This document shows, piece by piece, positions 14,799 through 24,053 of a stretch of DNA of 41,170 nucleotides. Source of the DNA: Stagnihabitans sp039932095. Lineage in GTDB: Bacteria; Pseudomonadota; Alphaproteobacteria; Rhodobacterales; Rhodobacteraceae. Each line of letters begins with the position of its first letter. Within the stretch, counting starts at the first letter, position 1. The stretch is from assembly GCA_039932095.1 (NCBI GenBank), contig JBDTQR010000011.1:1-41170 (forward strand), in the 5' to 3' direction. Below the pieces are notes generated by a model that did no database searches, was not told the DNA's origin, and saw only the letters and a program-made list of their open reading frames with translations. Both the position numbers and the translations under genes were made by a program.

Positions 14799-16055
14799 TC
14801 AGTCGCGGCGATGGCCTTCGTCGGTTTTCTCCAAAGCGGCCTCGATCCCGATCACCGACACGTTCGGGGTGATTGCGGTAAAGCTGGTGTTGACCGAGGG
14901 CGCGACCCGCTGTGTCATCCGCCAGCCGGTATAGGTCGCCAGCACCGCGAACAGCACCGCGATGACCACGAAAAACCCGTCAGGCCCGATCTGCGCCATC
15001 AGCCAGCCGGTGATCAGCGGGCCGGAGATGGCCCCCAGACCGTTGATGAACATCAGCCCGGCCGAGGCCCCGGCCATCTCGGAATTGTCGAGATAGTCGT
15101 TCACATAAGCCACCAGCAACGAATAGACCGGGTTGGATATCCCCCCGGTCAGCGCGCCGACAATGACCAGTGCCACAAACGGCGTATCGGCAAATGGCAG
15201 CAGGTTCCACAGCACCGGCACCGCGCAGACCACTGCGCCAATTGCGGTAAGCGCCAGCACCAGCAGGCGGCGGTCCATCCGGTCGGACATCCAGCCAATG
15301 GGATATTGCAGAACCAGACCGCCGACATAGATGAAGGCCACAAAGATCGAGATTTCGCGAACCGACAGCCCCGCCTGCGTCCCCCAGACCGAAGCCATGC
15401 CGAACTGCGCCGCAAACACCCCGCCCAGCAGGAACATGCCCACACATCCCAGTGGCGAGGCGCGGTACAACCGCAGAAAGCTCAACGCCTTGGTGCTGCC
15501 GAACGAAGGAGCCGGTGCGGCGGTCAGCAGAATGGGCGTGAAGGCCAGCGAAACCAGGATCGACGGGATGACGAACAGGATATAGCCCGACGGATCGCCG
15601 ACGTTCAGCAGGAATTGCGCCGCGATGATCCCCACCATCTGCATGATCAAGTACAACGACAGCGCCTGCCCGCGGGTCTGGTTGGTCGCGGCAGAGTTCA
15701 GCCAGCTTTCCGCCGTGATATAGACCCCGGAAAACGAAAACCCGATCAGCACGCGCATCAGGGCCCAGGCGATCCAGTTTGGCGACACAGCATACATCAC
15801 CAGCACGGCCGATATCAGCGACCCGAGGGCGGCAAACACCCTGACATGGCCGACCCGCCGGATCATCTCGGGTGCCATGCGCGAGCCGAACAGGAAGCCA
15901 AGGAAATAGGCCGACATCACGATCGACATGTGCAACGTGCTGAAATGCTCGATACTGCCACGGATGCCCAGCAAGGTGCCCTGCATGCCGTTGCCCAGCA
16001 TCAGCAGCATGATGCCGAGAAGCAGCGCCCAGGAACTGCGAAGAACGGTTAGCAT
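14799..16055 (-). CDS. MFS transporter (YcaD-like)
   Basis: A 418-residue major-facilitator protein with twelve predicted helices. It starts MLTVLRSSWALLLGIMLLML, followed by a YcaD-like MSAYFLGFLFGSRMAPEMIR, then RVGHVRVFAALGS, RVLIGFSFSGVYITAESWLN, and QYPIGWMSDRMDRRLL at the middle loop. The last 35 residues are a hydrophilic tail. This subgroup has no agreed substrate. It lies downstream of queA in the same direction, with a 90-base gap that shows no clear terminator. DUF924 follows. Confidence 0.87.
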   Translation of the reverse strand: MLTVLRSSWALLLGIMLLMLGNGMQGTLLGIRGSIEHFSTLHMSIVMSAYFLGFLFGSRMAPEMIRRVGHVRVFAALGSLISAVLVMYAVSPNWIAWALMRVLIGFSFSGVYITAESWLNSAATNQTRGQALSLYLIMQMVGIIAAQFLLNVGDPSGYILFVIPSILVSLAFTPILLTAAPAPSFGSTKALSFLRLYRASPLGCVGMFLLGGVFAAQFGMASVWGTQAGLSVREISIFVAFIYVGGLVLQYPIGWMSDRMDRRLLVLALTAIGAVVCAVPVLWNLLPFADTPFVALVIVGALTGGISNPVYSLLVAYVNDYLDNSEMAGASAGLMFINGLGAISGPLITGWLMAQIGPDGFFVVIAVLFAVLATYTGWRMTQRVAPSVNTSFTAITPNVSVIGIEAALEKTDEGHRRD

Positions 16056-16145
16056 GGCGGACCTTCCAGAAAAACTGCCCCCAACGTAACGCGGAAGGCG
16101 GGGCCGTGGACAACAGGAGCGACACCGCAGGACGCTTTTCGCACC

Positions 16146-17177
16146 TTACGGAATCAGCAGCGAGCTATCGCCATACGAGAAGAAGCGATAGCCCTGATGT
16201 ACCGCATGATCGTAAATCTTCTGAATACGCCCATGGCCCATCAGGGCCGCGACCAGCATCAACAGCGTAGATTTCGGCAGGTGGAAATTGGTCATCAAGG
16301 CATCAGTCACCCGGAACCTGTAGCCCGGATAGATGAAAATATCGGTCGTGCCGGTCCACGCCACCACTTGCCCCGACGCCGCCGCCGTCTCGATCAACCG
16401 CAAGGCCGTGGTGCCAACCGGGATGACCCGACCGCCCGCCTGCCTGGTTGCGTTGATCTCTGCCGCCGCCGCTGCCGACACCTGCCCCCACTCGGCGTGC
16501 ATCCGGTGGCTCGTCACATCTTCGACCTTCACCGGCAGGAAGGTTCCGGCACCGACATGCAGGGTGACCTCGGTGAAGGTGACACCCATCGCGGCCAGAG
16601 CCTTCAACAATGGCTGATCGAAATGCAGACTGGCGGTGGGGGCCGCCACAGCTCCGGCGTGGCGGGCGAAGACGGTCTGGTAATCGACCCGGTCCGCGGC
16701 ATCCGCCGGACGTTTGGCGGCAATATACGGGGGCAATGGCATCGCACCGGCTGCGTTCAGCGCCACGTCGAAATCGTCGCCGGTCAGGTTGAACTCCAGC
16801 ACCAGATCAGTTTCACCTTTCGCCGCGACCGTGGCCGACAGCGCATCGGAAAACCGGATCACCTCGCCAACCTGCACCTTGCGCAGTGGCTTGGCCAAGG
16901 CCCGCCAGCCCCGGGCTTGTGGTTCCAACAGGGTGATCTCCACCTTCGCCAGGGCTTCACCGCGCTGGCGATGGCCGAACAGCCGCGCCGGGATGACTTT
17001 GGTGTTGTTCAGGATCAGCCGGTCACCCGGCCGGAAAATATCCACCAGATCAAACACATGCCGGTCAGTGATCGCGTCGCCCTCGGCCAGCAGCAGCCGC
17101 GCGGCGGTGCGGGGGCGGGCGGGGCGTGTGGCAATCAGTCCCTCTGGCAGGTCGAAATCAAAATCGGACAGTTTCAC
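16146..17177 (-). CDS. queA: S-adenosylmethionine:tRNA ribosyltransferase-isomerase
   Basis: A 343-residue QueA. It moves the ribosyl part of SAM onto 7-aminomethyl-7-deazaguanine in the tRNA anticodon to form epoxyqueuosine. Seen: the start MKLSDFDFDLPEGLIATRPA, RLILNNTKVIPARLFGHR, PLPPYIAAKRPADAADRVDY with QTVFARHAGAVAAPTASLHF, and the end MTNFHLPKSTLLMLVAALMG. Its ATG overlaps the stop of the AsmA-like gene (ATGA), so it is translated as the second gene of that unit. No other queuosine gene is in the window. Confidence 0.96.
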   Translation of the reverse strand: MKLSDFDFDLPEGLIATRPARPRTAARLLLAEGDAITDRHVFDLVDIFRPGDRLILNNTKVIPARLFGHRQRGEALAKVEITLLEPQARGWRALAKPLRKVQVGEVIRFSDALSATVAAKGETDLVLEFNLTGDDFDVALNAAGAMPLPPYIAAKRPADAADRVDYQTVFARHAGAVAAPTASLHFDQPLLKALAAMGVTFTEVTLHVGAGTFLPVKVEDVTSHRMHAEWGQVSAAAAAEINATRQAGGRVIPVGTTALRLIETAAASGQVVAWTGTTDIFIYPGYRFRVTDALMTNFHLPKSTLLMLVAALMGHGRIQKIYDHAVHQGYRFFSYGDSSLLIP

Positions 17178-20100
17178 TGGCTGTCCCCCGCATCAGGCCC
17201 CAGCGTCGGCGGCGGCGCGCGGAACAGGTCGCGGAACATGCCGGGCGTCAGGATCGACAGCGGGTTGACCTGCACATCCGGGTCGTCCGCCGTACCCTTC
17301 AACCGGTAGGCAAAGCCGAACAGCCCCTCGCCCTTGCGCGTCAGGATCGAGCCGATGCCGTTCAGCAGATAGATCGGCGACACCACCCCGGTCATGTCCA
17401 GCTTTGAGGTGTCGGAATGATAAAGACCCTGCATCGACACCCCCATCGACACCCCGACAGCCGAGCCCTTGTAGACGTCGATCGCATTCGGCGTCATCAG
17501 AAATTCGGCCTGCGCGGTGTTGAACACGATACCGTCGCCGTTCAGCTGATCCAGCAACCCGATGATCGAAATGGCGCTCAAGAGATCGGCCATCACCGAG
17601 CCGGACTTGACCCGCAGATTGCCGATCTTGGCCGTGCCATCATAGTTGCCCTCGGTCGCCTGTGGGACCAACGTCATGTCGAGCGAGCCGCCAAACGCCG
17701 ACGAAAACATCCCAGCCGATTTCATCGCACCACCGGCATCGCCGGATTGCACCCGGACCGCCGTGCCATGGGCACTCGGCCCGACCGAGCCGGTCACGGC
17801 GGTCTGACCGTTTATCTTGCCGCTGAAGTTGCCGTTAAAGCCGCCTTTCAGGGTGAAGTCGCCCTGAAACCCGGTCAGTTTGATACCATCGGTGATCCGC
17901 AAGGCCGCCAGATTGACGGCAATCGGGCTGCCATCGGCCGAGCCTGACGAGCCGCGGCTGCTGGGAAACTTGCGGATGTCGATACTGCCCGAGGTCACCG
18001 CCAGCCCAACCGGTCGCGACCCGCGGCCTCTGATCTCGACCGCACCGTTGAGCCAGCCGCCCAGCGTCACATTGGAAAACTGCGCCACATCCAGCCCGCC
18101 ATCGCCCTTCAGCTTGACCCGACCCGTCGCTGTCAGCCCGGCGCCGCTGACCTTCAGTGTGGTCACATCGGGCACAGGGCCCAGCGTCACCTCGGAGTCC
18201 AGCCGCCCTGCCGCCCCCGCCGCCTTGCGCCAGCCAAGTTCAGGAATTGCCAGGATAATTCCCTTCAGATCGGACGTCAGCGTCATCGTGGGAGACGCCC
18301 CGCGTGGCAGGCTGATCGCCACGGTCCCGCTCCCCTCACCCGAAACCATGCTTTTGGGCAGACCCAGACCGAACTCCTCCACCGCCTTTTGCGACAGGGT
18401 CACCGTGCCATCGATCCGCGCCGGCCCCGGGGCAAGGCCGAAATCCTGCGCAAACGTCACGTTGAACGGCACCTTGCCGATCAATCCCGGCCCGGCGATT
18501 GTCATGCCTTTTTCATCTGCCGTCACCGTCAGCACGGGCGCGGTGATCGTCCGGCCCTTGACCACCTTGTCCGAGGCAAAATCGCGCACAGTTCCCTTGA
18601 CCGCATAGATCACGTCGCCAAAGCCGATCTGGTTGACAAGTGGCAGCGTGATATGTGCCACCACCGCTGCGGTCCCGGTCCCCAGATCCACCGGCTGACC
18701 GGCCTTTTCCATGTAGTGGAACGGCGGCTGGTCCAGAAGTGACAGCATGGCGCTCAACGGTGCCATGGCCTTCAGGCTGACATCGCCGTAAGCCGGATGC
18801 GCGAGGATATCCGGCACCGCAAACACCGTGCCTGACACATCGACGGCCCCGCCCTCGGGTGGCGTCACATGGCCCTTGGTCATCACCTGGGTAAAGGTGG
18901 TGCCGATGATGGTCGAATAGCCATCCGCACCGGTCACCAGCGGCATCTGGTTCATGAACCGCACATCGGTGTTCTGGAAGCTGTAGCCCAGTTCCATCTT
19001 CGGCTCGCTGCCCGGCTCGATCCGCAAGGCGGCCCGAACATTGGTCAGTTCGGCGTTGCGGATGTTGTCCTTGATCCACAACCGGGTGTTCGGCACCACG
19101 CGCGGCGGCCAGAGTGCCAACAGGCGGTCCAGTGTCACCTTGTTGATCGCCACATCGACAGCCGAGCGCCAGCCGCCGGTATCCGCCGCGACATGGCCCG
19201 ACACCCGCAAGGTCTGATCGCCCGCAACAAGACTCGCCTGCCCTAGATCAACCGCAAACGGGTCGAGCCGCAGCCGCAAGTCAATCGCGCCCTGCGAAAA
19301 CTCCACCGGCTTTTCGAACAGACCCTCGGGGTCGACCTTCAATTCGGAAATCGCGATCTGGCCCAGAAAAGCCGCCGGCCTGCGGTCTGACAACGCCCCG
19401 GTGACCGGTCGCCCGTCGGCATCCACCATATAGGCCCGGCCTGTTGCCTTGGCGCGCAACGACGCACTTTGCACCGACAGATCAGTCAGCAGGATACGAC
19501 CGTCCGCCGGTTCATAGCCGAGACCAATGCTCGCCTGATCGAACGGAATCGCGGTGGTGTTCTCTGCCGGTTTCAAGGCGCCTGCCCCAAGATCGAGACG
19601 GCCGGACATTTCCTGAATGCCGTCCTTGTCGATGGTCGCGGCAATCTGGCCGGAAATCGGCGCGTCGAGCACACCGAGAAAGCCCAGCAAGGCGGTCTGC
19701 GACGCCAGATCCTTGGCGGCCAGTTGATCGACCTGTGCCGTCACCCGTGCCCTGCCTGCGCCCTTGGCCGCCACCACGGTCAGCACTGCGCGCGCCGGGG
19801 CCGAAGCTCCGGTGACCAGCGACATGCCCAGTTCCGCCGCGAGTTCATCGCTGCGATTTTCAAAACTCAAACGCCCGTCGCCAACCTCCCAGGTCTTGCC
19901 CTCGCGCAGGTCGGTCAGGGTCAGGGACAGCGCCTCGACCTCGATATTGGTCAATTGGGTCAGCGCAGGCTGGGCGAACATCTGATCGGCGGCGTCGAAC
20001 AAAGCGGCGAGGCTTTTGATCTGCGGCCCCTGCCCGTCACCAAACGCCAGATCGAAATGGCCGTCCTGATCCCGCCGGACCGCCAACCGTGCTCCGATGA

Positions 20101-20593
20101 TCCGCAGGCTTTTGGCGCGGAACTTGCCGTGCAGCAGGCTGTCACCGTCAAAACTCATTTGGGTTTCCGGCAGGGTCAGCAGGGCCTTGCCCTCGGCCTG
20201 CAGCAGCCGGACCTGTTCCAGCACCAGATGCGGCACCCAGTCGTCACCCACCATTACCTCGATGCCGCCGACCGCGATGCCGCCCTTTTGCAGCGATGGG
20301 CCAAGGGCGACATTCAGCCGCTGCTCGACCTCGGCCACGGCCCAGATCGGCAGGCGGATCGGCGTGCCGATCAGAGTATAAATTCCGAATGCCGCACCAA
20401 AGACCAGCAATAGCAGCGTCAACCGACCGCCAACTCCCGACCCGCGCCGCCGCCGCCGACGCGGCGCGACTTCGGGCACCACCGCCGCATTCCGCGCGGC
20501 AATTGCCTGATCTTCGTTGACCAGCAGCAAGGGCTCCAACTTGCCGGCATTGGGGTCAGGGGTCATCCCTTCACCTGTATCTGCCGTTGTCAT
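17174..20593 (-). CDS. AsmA/YhdP-like envelope protein (DUF3971)
   Basis: A 1139-residue protein. After a charged N-terminus with an arginine run (PRRRRRRGSG), one membrane segment (about 57-77, LTLLLLVFGAAFGIYTLIG) is followed by a long, repeat-like beta-rich periplasmic region. The middle part resembles DUF3971 and the C-terminus is AsmA-like (LLSAISIIGLLDQLNGDGI; NPLSILTPGMFRDLF). Such proteins are large bridge-like candidates for phospholipid transport between inner and outer membranes (YhdP, TamB). I chose the ATG at 20593; upstream in-frame starts would overlap the divergent promoter region. It is coupled to queA by a 4-base overlap, a pairing with no obvious functional logic. Confidence 0.85.
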   Translation of the reverse strand: MTTADTGEGMTPDPNAGKLEPLLLVNEDQAIAARNAAVVPEVAPRRRRRRGSGVGGRLTLLLLVFGAAFGIYTLIGTPIRLPIWAVAEVEQRLNVALGPSLQKGGIAVGGIEVMVGDDWVPHLVLEQVRLLQAEGKALLTLPETQMSFDGDSLLHGKFRAKSLRIIGARLAVRRDQDGHFDLAFGDGQGPQIKSLAALFDAADQMFAQPALTQLTNIEVEALSLTLTDLREGKTWEVGDGRLSFENRSDELAAELGMSLVTGASAPARAVLTVVAAKGAGRARVTAQVDQLAAKDLASQTALLGFLGVLDAPISGQIAATIDKDGIQEMSGRLDLGAGALKPAENTTAIPFDQASIGLGYEPADGRILLTDLSVQSASLRAKATGRAYMVDADGRPVTGALSDRRPAAFLGQIAISELKVDPEGLFEKPVEFSQGAIDLRLRLDPFAVDLGQASLVAGDQTLRVSGHVAADTGGWRSAVDVAINKVTLDRLLALWPPRVVPNTRLWIKDNIRNAELTNVRAALRIEPGSEPKMELGYSFQNTDVRFMNQMPLVTGADGYSTIIGTTFTQVMTKGHVTPPEGGAVDVSGTVFAVPDILAHPAYGDVSLKAMAPLSAMLSLLDQPPFHYMEKAGQPVDLGTGTAAVVAHITLPLVNQIGFGDVIYAVKGTVRDFASDKVVKGRTITAPVLTVTADEKGMTIAGPGLIGKVPFNVTFAQDFGLAPGPARIDGTVTLSQKAVEEFGLGLPKSMVSGEGSGTVAISLPRGASPTMTLTSDLKGIILAIPELGWRKAAGAAGRLDSEVTLGPVPDVTTLKVSGAGLTATGRVKLKGDGGLDVAQFSNVTLGGWLNGAVEIRGRGSRPVGLAVTSGSIDIRKFPSSRGSSGSADGSPIAVNLAALRITDGIKLTGFQGDFTLKGGFNGNFSGKINGQTAVTGSVGPSAHGTAVRVQSGDAGGAMKSAGMFSSAFGGSLDMTLVPQATEGNYDGTAKIGNLRVKSGSVMADLLSAISIIGLLDQLNGDGIVFNTAQAEFLMTPNAIDVYKGSAVGVSMGVSMQGLYHSDTSKLDMTGVVSPIYLLNGIGSILTRKGEGLFGFAYRLKGTADDPDVQVNPLSILTPGMFRDLFRAPPPTLGPDAGDSQ

Positions 20594-20700
20594 TGCCGCC
20601 CTTTCGGTGTTCTTGGACCCCGTGTCCTCCGTTGCCTTGATCTTTGACCAAAGGCAACCAGATCGCCAAGGGTATGATATCAAAATGCAAGGAGCCGCGC

Positions 20701-21162
20701 ATGATCACCGAAGGCCAAAGTGCCCCCGATTTCACCTTGCCGCGCGACGGCGGCAGCATGGTCACCCTGTCGACCCTGCGTCCCGCTTCTGTGGTTCTGT
20801 TCACCTATGGCGGCGACGGCACACCAACTTGCACCAATGAGGTGATGGAATTCAACGGCTTGCACGACGCATTTAAAGCGGCGGGCGTCATCGTCCTCGG
20901 CCTGTCCAAGGACAGCGTTGCCAAACACGACAAATTCATCGCCAAAATGGGCATCACCCTGGCGCTGTTGTCCGATCACGGTGGACATGTGATGGAGGAT
21001 TGGGGGGCGTTCGGCGAAAAGCTGTTCTTCGGCAAGCTGGTGCAGGGTGTCTTGCGTTCCACATTCCTGATCGATGGTGCAGGCCGCATCGCCAGGGTCT
21101 GGAAGGTTGACCGCGTGAAATCCCATGCCGCCGAGGTGCTGGACCATGTGAAGGCCCAATGA
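20701..21162 (+). CDS. Bcp-like (PrxQ) thioredoxin-fold peroxidase with one cysteine
   Basis: A 153-residue AhpC/TSA-family protein. The active site reads YGGDGTPTCTNEVMEF, with the peroxidatic Cys44 and Thr41, where classical Bcp has TPGCT. It is the only cysteine in the protein, so it would be a 1-Cys enzyme that needs an external thiol; the conserved Arg is in VLRSTFLID. The expected role is reduction of hydroperoxides in the cytoplasm. The start at 20701 follows AAGGAG. Its stop overlaps the start of the DUF455 gene (ATGA), so the two are translationally coupled. It is divergent from the AsmA-like gene across about 107 bases. Confidence 0.87.
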   Translation: MITEGQSAPDFTLPRDGGSMVTLSTLRPASVVLFTYGGDGTPTCTNEVMEFNGLHDAFKAAGVIVLGLSKDSVAKHDKFIAKMGITLALLSDHGGHVMEDWGAFGEKLFFGKLVQGVLRSTFLIDGAGRIARVWKVDRVKSHAAEVLDHVKAQ

Positions 21163-21968
21163 CGACGCTGGCCCAGATGGCGGTCGACGTTCTGACCACC
21201 GCCGACGCCCGCGCCAAAACCGCCCTCAGCCGCGCCTATGCCGCCACGTGGCGCGCGAGCCGCGCTGCCGGGACCTCGCTGGCCGTGGGCCACGCCGCCC
21301 CGCCCGCCAACCCCGCCCGTCCCGTGAAACCCGACCTGCTCGACCCGCGCGACGTGCCGCGCCGCCGTCCTGGTTCCCCGACTGGCCGAATTGCGCTGCT
21401 GCATGCCGTCGCGCATATCGAGTTGAACGCGGTTGACCTGCATTGGGACATCATCGCCCGGTTCACCGACCAACCGATGCCCATGGGTTTTTATGACGAC
21501 TGGGTGCAGGCGGCCGATGACGAATCAAAGCATTTCAATCTGATGGCCGATTGCCTCGAGGGCCTTGGCAGCCATTACGGTGCCCTGCCCGCCCATGCCT
21601 TCATGTGGCAGGCGGCGTCGGACACCGCAAACGACCTGCACGGCCGCCTTGCCGTGGTGCCGATGGTGCTGGAGGCGCGCGGGCTCGACGTCACGCCGGG
21701 CATGATCGAACTGTTCCGCAAGGCAGGAGATACCGCCGCCGTGGCAGCCCTTGAAACCATTTACAAGGACGAGGTTGCCCATGTCGCCTATGGGTCCAAA
21801 TGGTTCAACTGGCTGTGTGGCCGGGCGGGCGATGACCCGAAAGAGGTGTTCCACAGCCTGGTCCGCCGCTATTTCCATGGCAGTCTGAAGCCGCCCTTCA
21901 ACGAAGAAAAGCGCGCCGAGGCTGGCATCCCGCCCGATTTCTACTGGCCACTGACCGAGCCTCTCTGA
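21159..21968 (+). CDS. DUF455 ferritin-like protein
   Basis: A 269-residue protein with the DUF455 core: LHAVAHIELNAVDLHWDIIA, DDESKHFNLMADCLEGLGS, and later TIYKDEVAHVAYGSKWFNWL. The ExxH-type pairs (AHIELNAVDLH; DDESKHF; KDEVAHV) are the helices of a probable di-iron site. The family's reaction is not established; some members sit near tRNA-modification or oxidative-stress genes. The N-terminal 60 residues are rich in Ala and Pro. The gene is coupled to the peroxidase by a 4-base overlap, which suggests a shared role in peroxide or iron handling (inference). Nested hairpins follow its stop. Confidence 0.88.
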   Translation: MTTLAQMAVDVLTTADARAKTALSRAYAATWRASRAAGTSLAVGHAAPPANPARPVKPDLLDPRDVPRRRPGSPTGRIALLHAVAHIELNAVDLHWDIIARFTDQPMPMGFYDDWVQAADDESKHFNLMADCLEGLGSHYGALPAHAFMWQAASDTANDLHGRLAVVPMVLEARGLDVTPGMIELFRKAGDTAAVAALETIYKDEVAHVAYGSKWFNWLCGRAGDDPKEVFHSLVRRYFHGSLKPPFNEEKRAEAGIPPDFYWPLTEPL

Positions 21969-21975
21969 CACAAGC

Positions 21976-22008
21976 AAATCTTCTGCGAAGATTTTTCGCA
22001 GAAAAATC
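21976..22008. terminator. Nested alternative hairpins after the DUF455 gene
   Basis: Three perfect and mutually exclusive stems: AAATCTTC-TGC-GAAGATTT (21976-21994), TTCTGCGAA-N5-TTCGCAGAA (21981-22003) and GATTTTTC-GCA-GAAAAATC (21990-22008). The arrangement lies just after the stop at 21968 and is probably a terminator. I recall similar elements between genes in related Rhodobacteraceae. Confidence 0.55.
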
Positions 22009-22037
22009 GTGGCTTTCGGTCCCTCACGCCAAAGTGA

Positions 22038-22055
22038 TCGGCAGAATCTTGCCGA
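22038..22055. repeat. Inverted repeat TCGGCA-N6-TGCCGA, copy 1
   Basis: A perfect 6-bp dyad with a six-base spacer in the gap between the DUF455 and M23 peptidase genes. The same arms and spacer length recur at 40353-40370 with a different spacer sequence. No function is shown. Confidence 0.3.
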
Positions 22056-22194
22056 CATAGAGCGGATATTCGCGGTCAAAATCATCACAGGGACCAAATT
22101 TGTTGCAGGCCAGAAATCCACTGGTTAATCAACAGGACCATCGCCCGTCGGGCAGCGGGCCACGCCCATCCTCAAATGACCGGAACAACGACAC

Positions 22195-23535
22195 GTGCTC
22201 ACGCGCCTTTCCTATCGGCTCAACCTGACACTGGAGCGCTATTTTCCCGAGCAACGCCTGTTCCTGAAGTCCGACACCACCACCCGTTTCATCCGTCTGC
22301 GTCCGGCCACCCAAGCCGTCGGGGCGACGATTGCCGGTCTCGCGCTGTGCTGGACGATCTTTGCCACCGCCATCCTGCTGATGGATTTCATCTCCTCTGG
22401 CAATTCGCGCGTGCAGATCCAGCGTCAGACCACGCTTTACGAACAGCGCATCAATGCCCTGTCCGACGACCGCGATCTCCGGGTTGCCGAGGCAGCCGGG
22501 GCGCAGGACCGCTTCAACCTCGCGCTCGCCCAGGTCTCGGCAATGCAGGAACGCCTGCTCGCCTCCGAAGACAGCCGGCGCGAGCTGGAAACCGGGGTCG
22601 ACGTCATTCAGAACACCCTGCGCCGCGCCATCAAGGAACGCGACCAGGCGCGCGCCGAATCCCAGCGGATGACCGAGGCCTTTGCCCAGCAAACCGGCGT
22701 CACCCATTCCGACATGGGCCGCATCCATGACACCGAGGCGACGCTGGACATGGTCACCACCGCCCTGTCCGACACCGCCAAGGAACGTGACGCGAAGGAT
22801 GTGGAGGTGATCAAGGCCGAGGCTGAAACCACCGCCGCCGAAAAGCGCAACGCCGATATCGAGGCCCGCAACTCTGTCATCTTCGGCAAGCTGGAAGAGG
22901 CATTGACGATTTCGGTGCAGCCACTGGAAAAGATGTTCAAGGATGCCGGCATCAACCCCAATCAGCTGATCGACTCCGTCCGCTCGGGCTATTCCGGTCA
23001 GGGTGGCCCGTTGTCGCCGATCTCGTTGTCGACCATGGGGCTGATGGGCAGCCCGGATGAAACCCGCGCCAATGCCATTCTGGCCAGTCTCGACAACCTC
23101 AACCTCTACCGTATCGCAGCTTTCAAGGTGCCGCTGGGCCTGCCGCTCAAAACCTCTTTCCGCCTCACTTCGGGCTTTGGCTATCGTAATGATCCGATCA
23201 ACGGGTCAGGTCGTCAGCATGAGGGCCAGGATCTGGCGGGCGACTATGGCTCGCCGGTCTACAGTACCGCAGATGGCACCGTCACCTATGCCGGTTGGGA
23301 AAACGGTTATGGCCGTCTGATCAAGATCCAGCACGCCTTCGGCATCGAAACCCGGTACGGCCACTTGTCGCAGATCAGGGTAGATGTCGGTCAAAAGGTA
23401 TCGCGTGGCGACCGGATCGGTGATATGGGCAATTCGGGCCGGTCCACCGGCACACATCTTCACTACGAGGTCCGCCTCAGCGGAACCGCCGTCAATCCGA
23501 TGACCTTCATAAGGGCAGCGAACAATGTTTTCTAA
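22195..23535 (+). CDS. M23 family metallopeptidase with N-terminal membrane anchor and coiled coil
   Basis: A 446-residue envelope protein. There is one membrane segment near residues 41-64 (VGATIAGLALCWTIFATAIL), then a long charged coiled coil (about 75-240), then a LytM/M23 domain at about 330-440 with zinc-site residues in RQHEGQDLAGDYG and THLHYEVR. The N-terminal half resembles the DUF5930 region found ahead of M23 domains in this group. It is a peptidoglycan endopeptidase or an activator of one. The start is GTG at 22195 with only a weak CGGAA Shine-Dalgarno. It overlaps the bactofilin gene by 11 bases; M23 peptidase-bactofilin pairs are known to shape the cell wall locally. Confidence 0.9.
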   Translation: MLTRLSYRLNLTLERYFPEQRLFLKSDTTTRFIRLRPATQAVGATIAGLALCWTIFATAILLMDFISSGNSRVQIQRQTTLYEQRINALSDDRDLRVAEAAGAQDRFNLALAQVSAMQERLLASEDSRRELETGVDVIQNTLRRAIKERDQARAESQRMTEAFAQQTGVTHSDMGRIHDTEATLDMVTTALSDTAKERDAKDVEVIKAEAETTAAEKRNADIEARNSVIFGKLEEALTISVQPLEKMFKDAGINPNQLIDSVRSGYSGQGGPLSPISLSTMGLMGSPDETRANAILASLDNLNLYRIAAFKVPLGLPLKTSFRLTSGFGYRNDPINGSGRQHEGQDLAGDYGSPVYSTADGTVTYAGWENGYGRLIKIQHAFGIETRYGHLSQIRVDVGQKVSRGDRIGDMGNSGRSTGTHLHYEVRLSGTAVNPMTFIRAANNVF

Positions 23536-24025
23536 AAGCCGTATCAACGAACCGGGTCCCAAGGCGGGCGAAGGCGACAAACCCAAGACTGCAGAGGCCC
23601 CTATGACCAAACCGTCCACCGATTTCACTCCCACTGCGCCCAAGGGCAAGGCTGGCGTCTCGGTCTTGTCGGCCGATCTGACCGTCGTGGGCAATCTGCG
23701 CACCTCCGGTGACATTCAGGTCGAAGGCACCGTCGAGGGCGATATCCGCGCCCATCTCTTGACTGTCGGCGAAAGCGCCACGATCCGTGGCGAAATTGTC
23801 GCCGATGATATCGTGGTCAACGGCCGGGTGATCGGCAAGGTCCGTGGTCTGAAGGTCCGGCTGACCTCGTCGGCGCGGGTCGAGGGCGACATCATCCACA
23901 AGACCATCGCCATCGAGAGCGGCGCGCATTTCGAAGGCTCGGTCCAGCGTCAGGAAGACCCGCTGGCCCAAGGCCGCACCGCCCTGCCGCCGCCGACAGC
24001 CACGACCGCTGCCGAAAGCGTCTGA
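23525..24025 (+). CDS. Bactofilin
   Basis: A 166-residue protein with a flexible, charged N-terminus (about 1-45) and a central right-handed beta-helix bactofilin domain (about 46-140) showing the repeating pattern ADLTVVGNLRTSGDIQVEGT, VEGDIRAHLLTVGESATIRG, EIVADDIVVNGRVIGKVRG. A Pro/Ala-rich tail follows. Bactofilins polymerise without nucleotides and scaffold wall enzymes at the membrane. The ATG lies inside the end of the M23 gene (11-base overlap), with AAGGG as Shine-Dalgarno, so the two are co-translated and probably act together. A strong terminator follows at 24054. Confidence 0.93.
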   Translation: MFSKSRINEPGPKAGEGDKPKTAEAPMTKPSTDFTPTAPKGKAGVSVLSADLTVVGNLRTSGDIQVEGTVEGDIRAHLLTVGESATIRGEIVADDIVVNGRVIGKVRGLKVRLTSSARVEGDIIHKTIAIESGAHFEGSVQRQEDPLAQGRTALPPPTATTAAESV

Positions 24026-24053
24026 TCCCGCACCCTGGAGCCGGTTGACCGTG

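Noticed and set aside
14580..16052. Long open frame on the plus strand opposite the YcaD-like MFS gene (490 codons)
   Set aside because: Rich in His, Arg and Gln with no domain; it mirrors the transporter codons on the other strand.
22024..22128. A 34-codon minus-strand frame with coding-like residues (CNKFGPCDDFDREYPLYVG) in the gap before the M23 gene
   Set aside because: There is no start codon after the preceding stop and no neighbour continues it. It could be a gene remnant, but the evidence is too thin to call.
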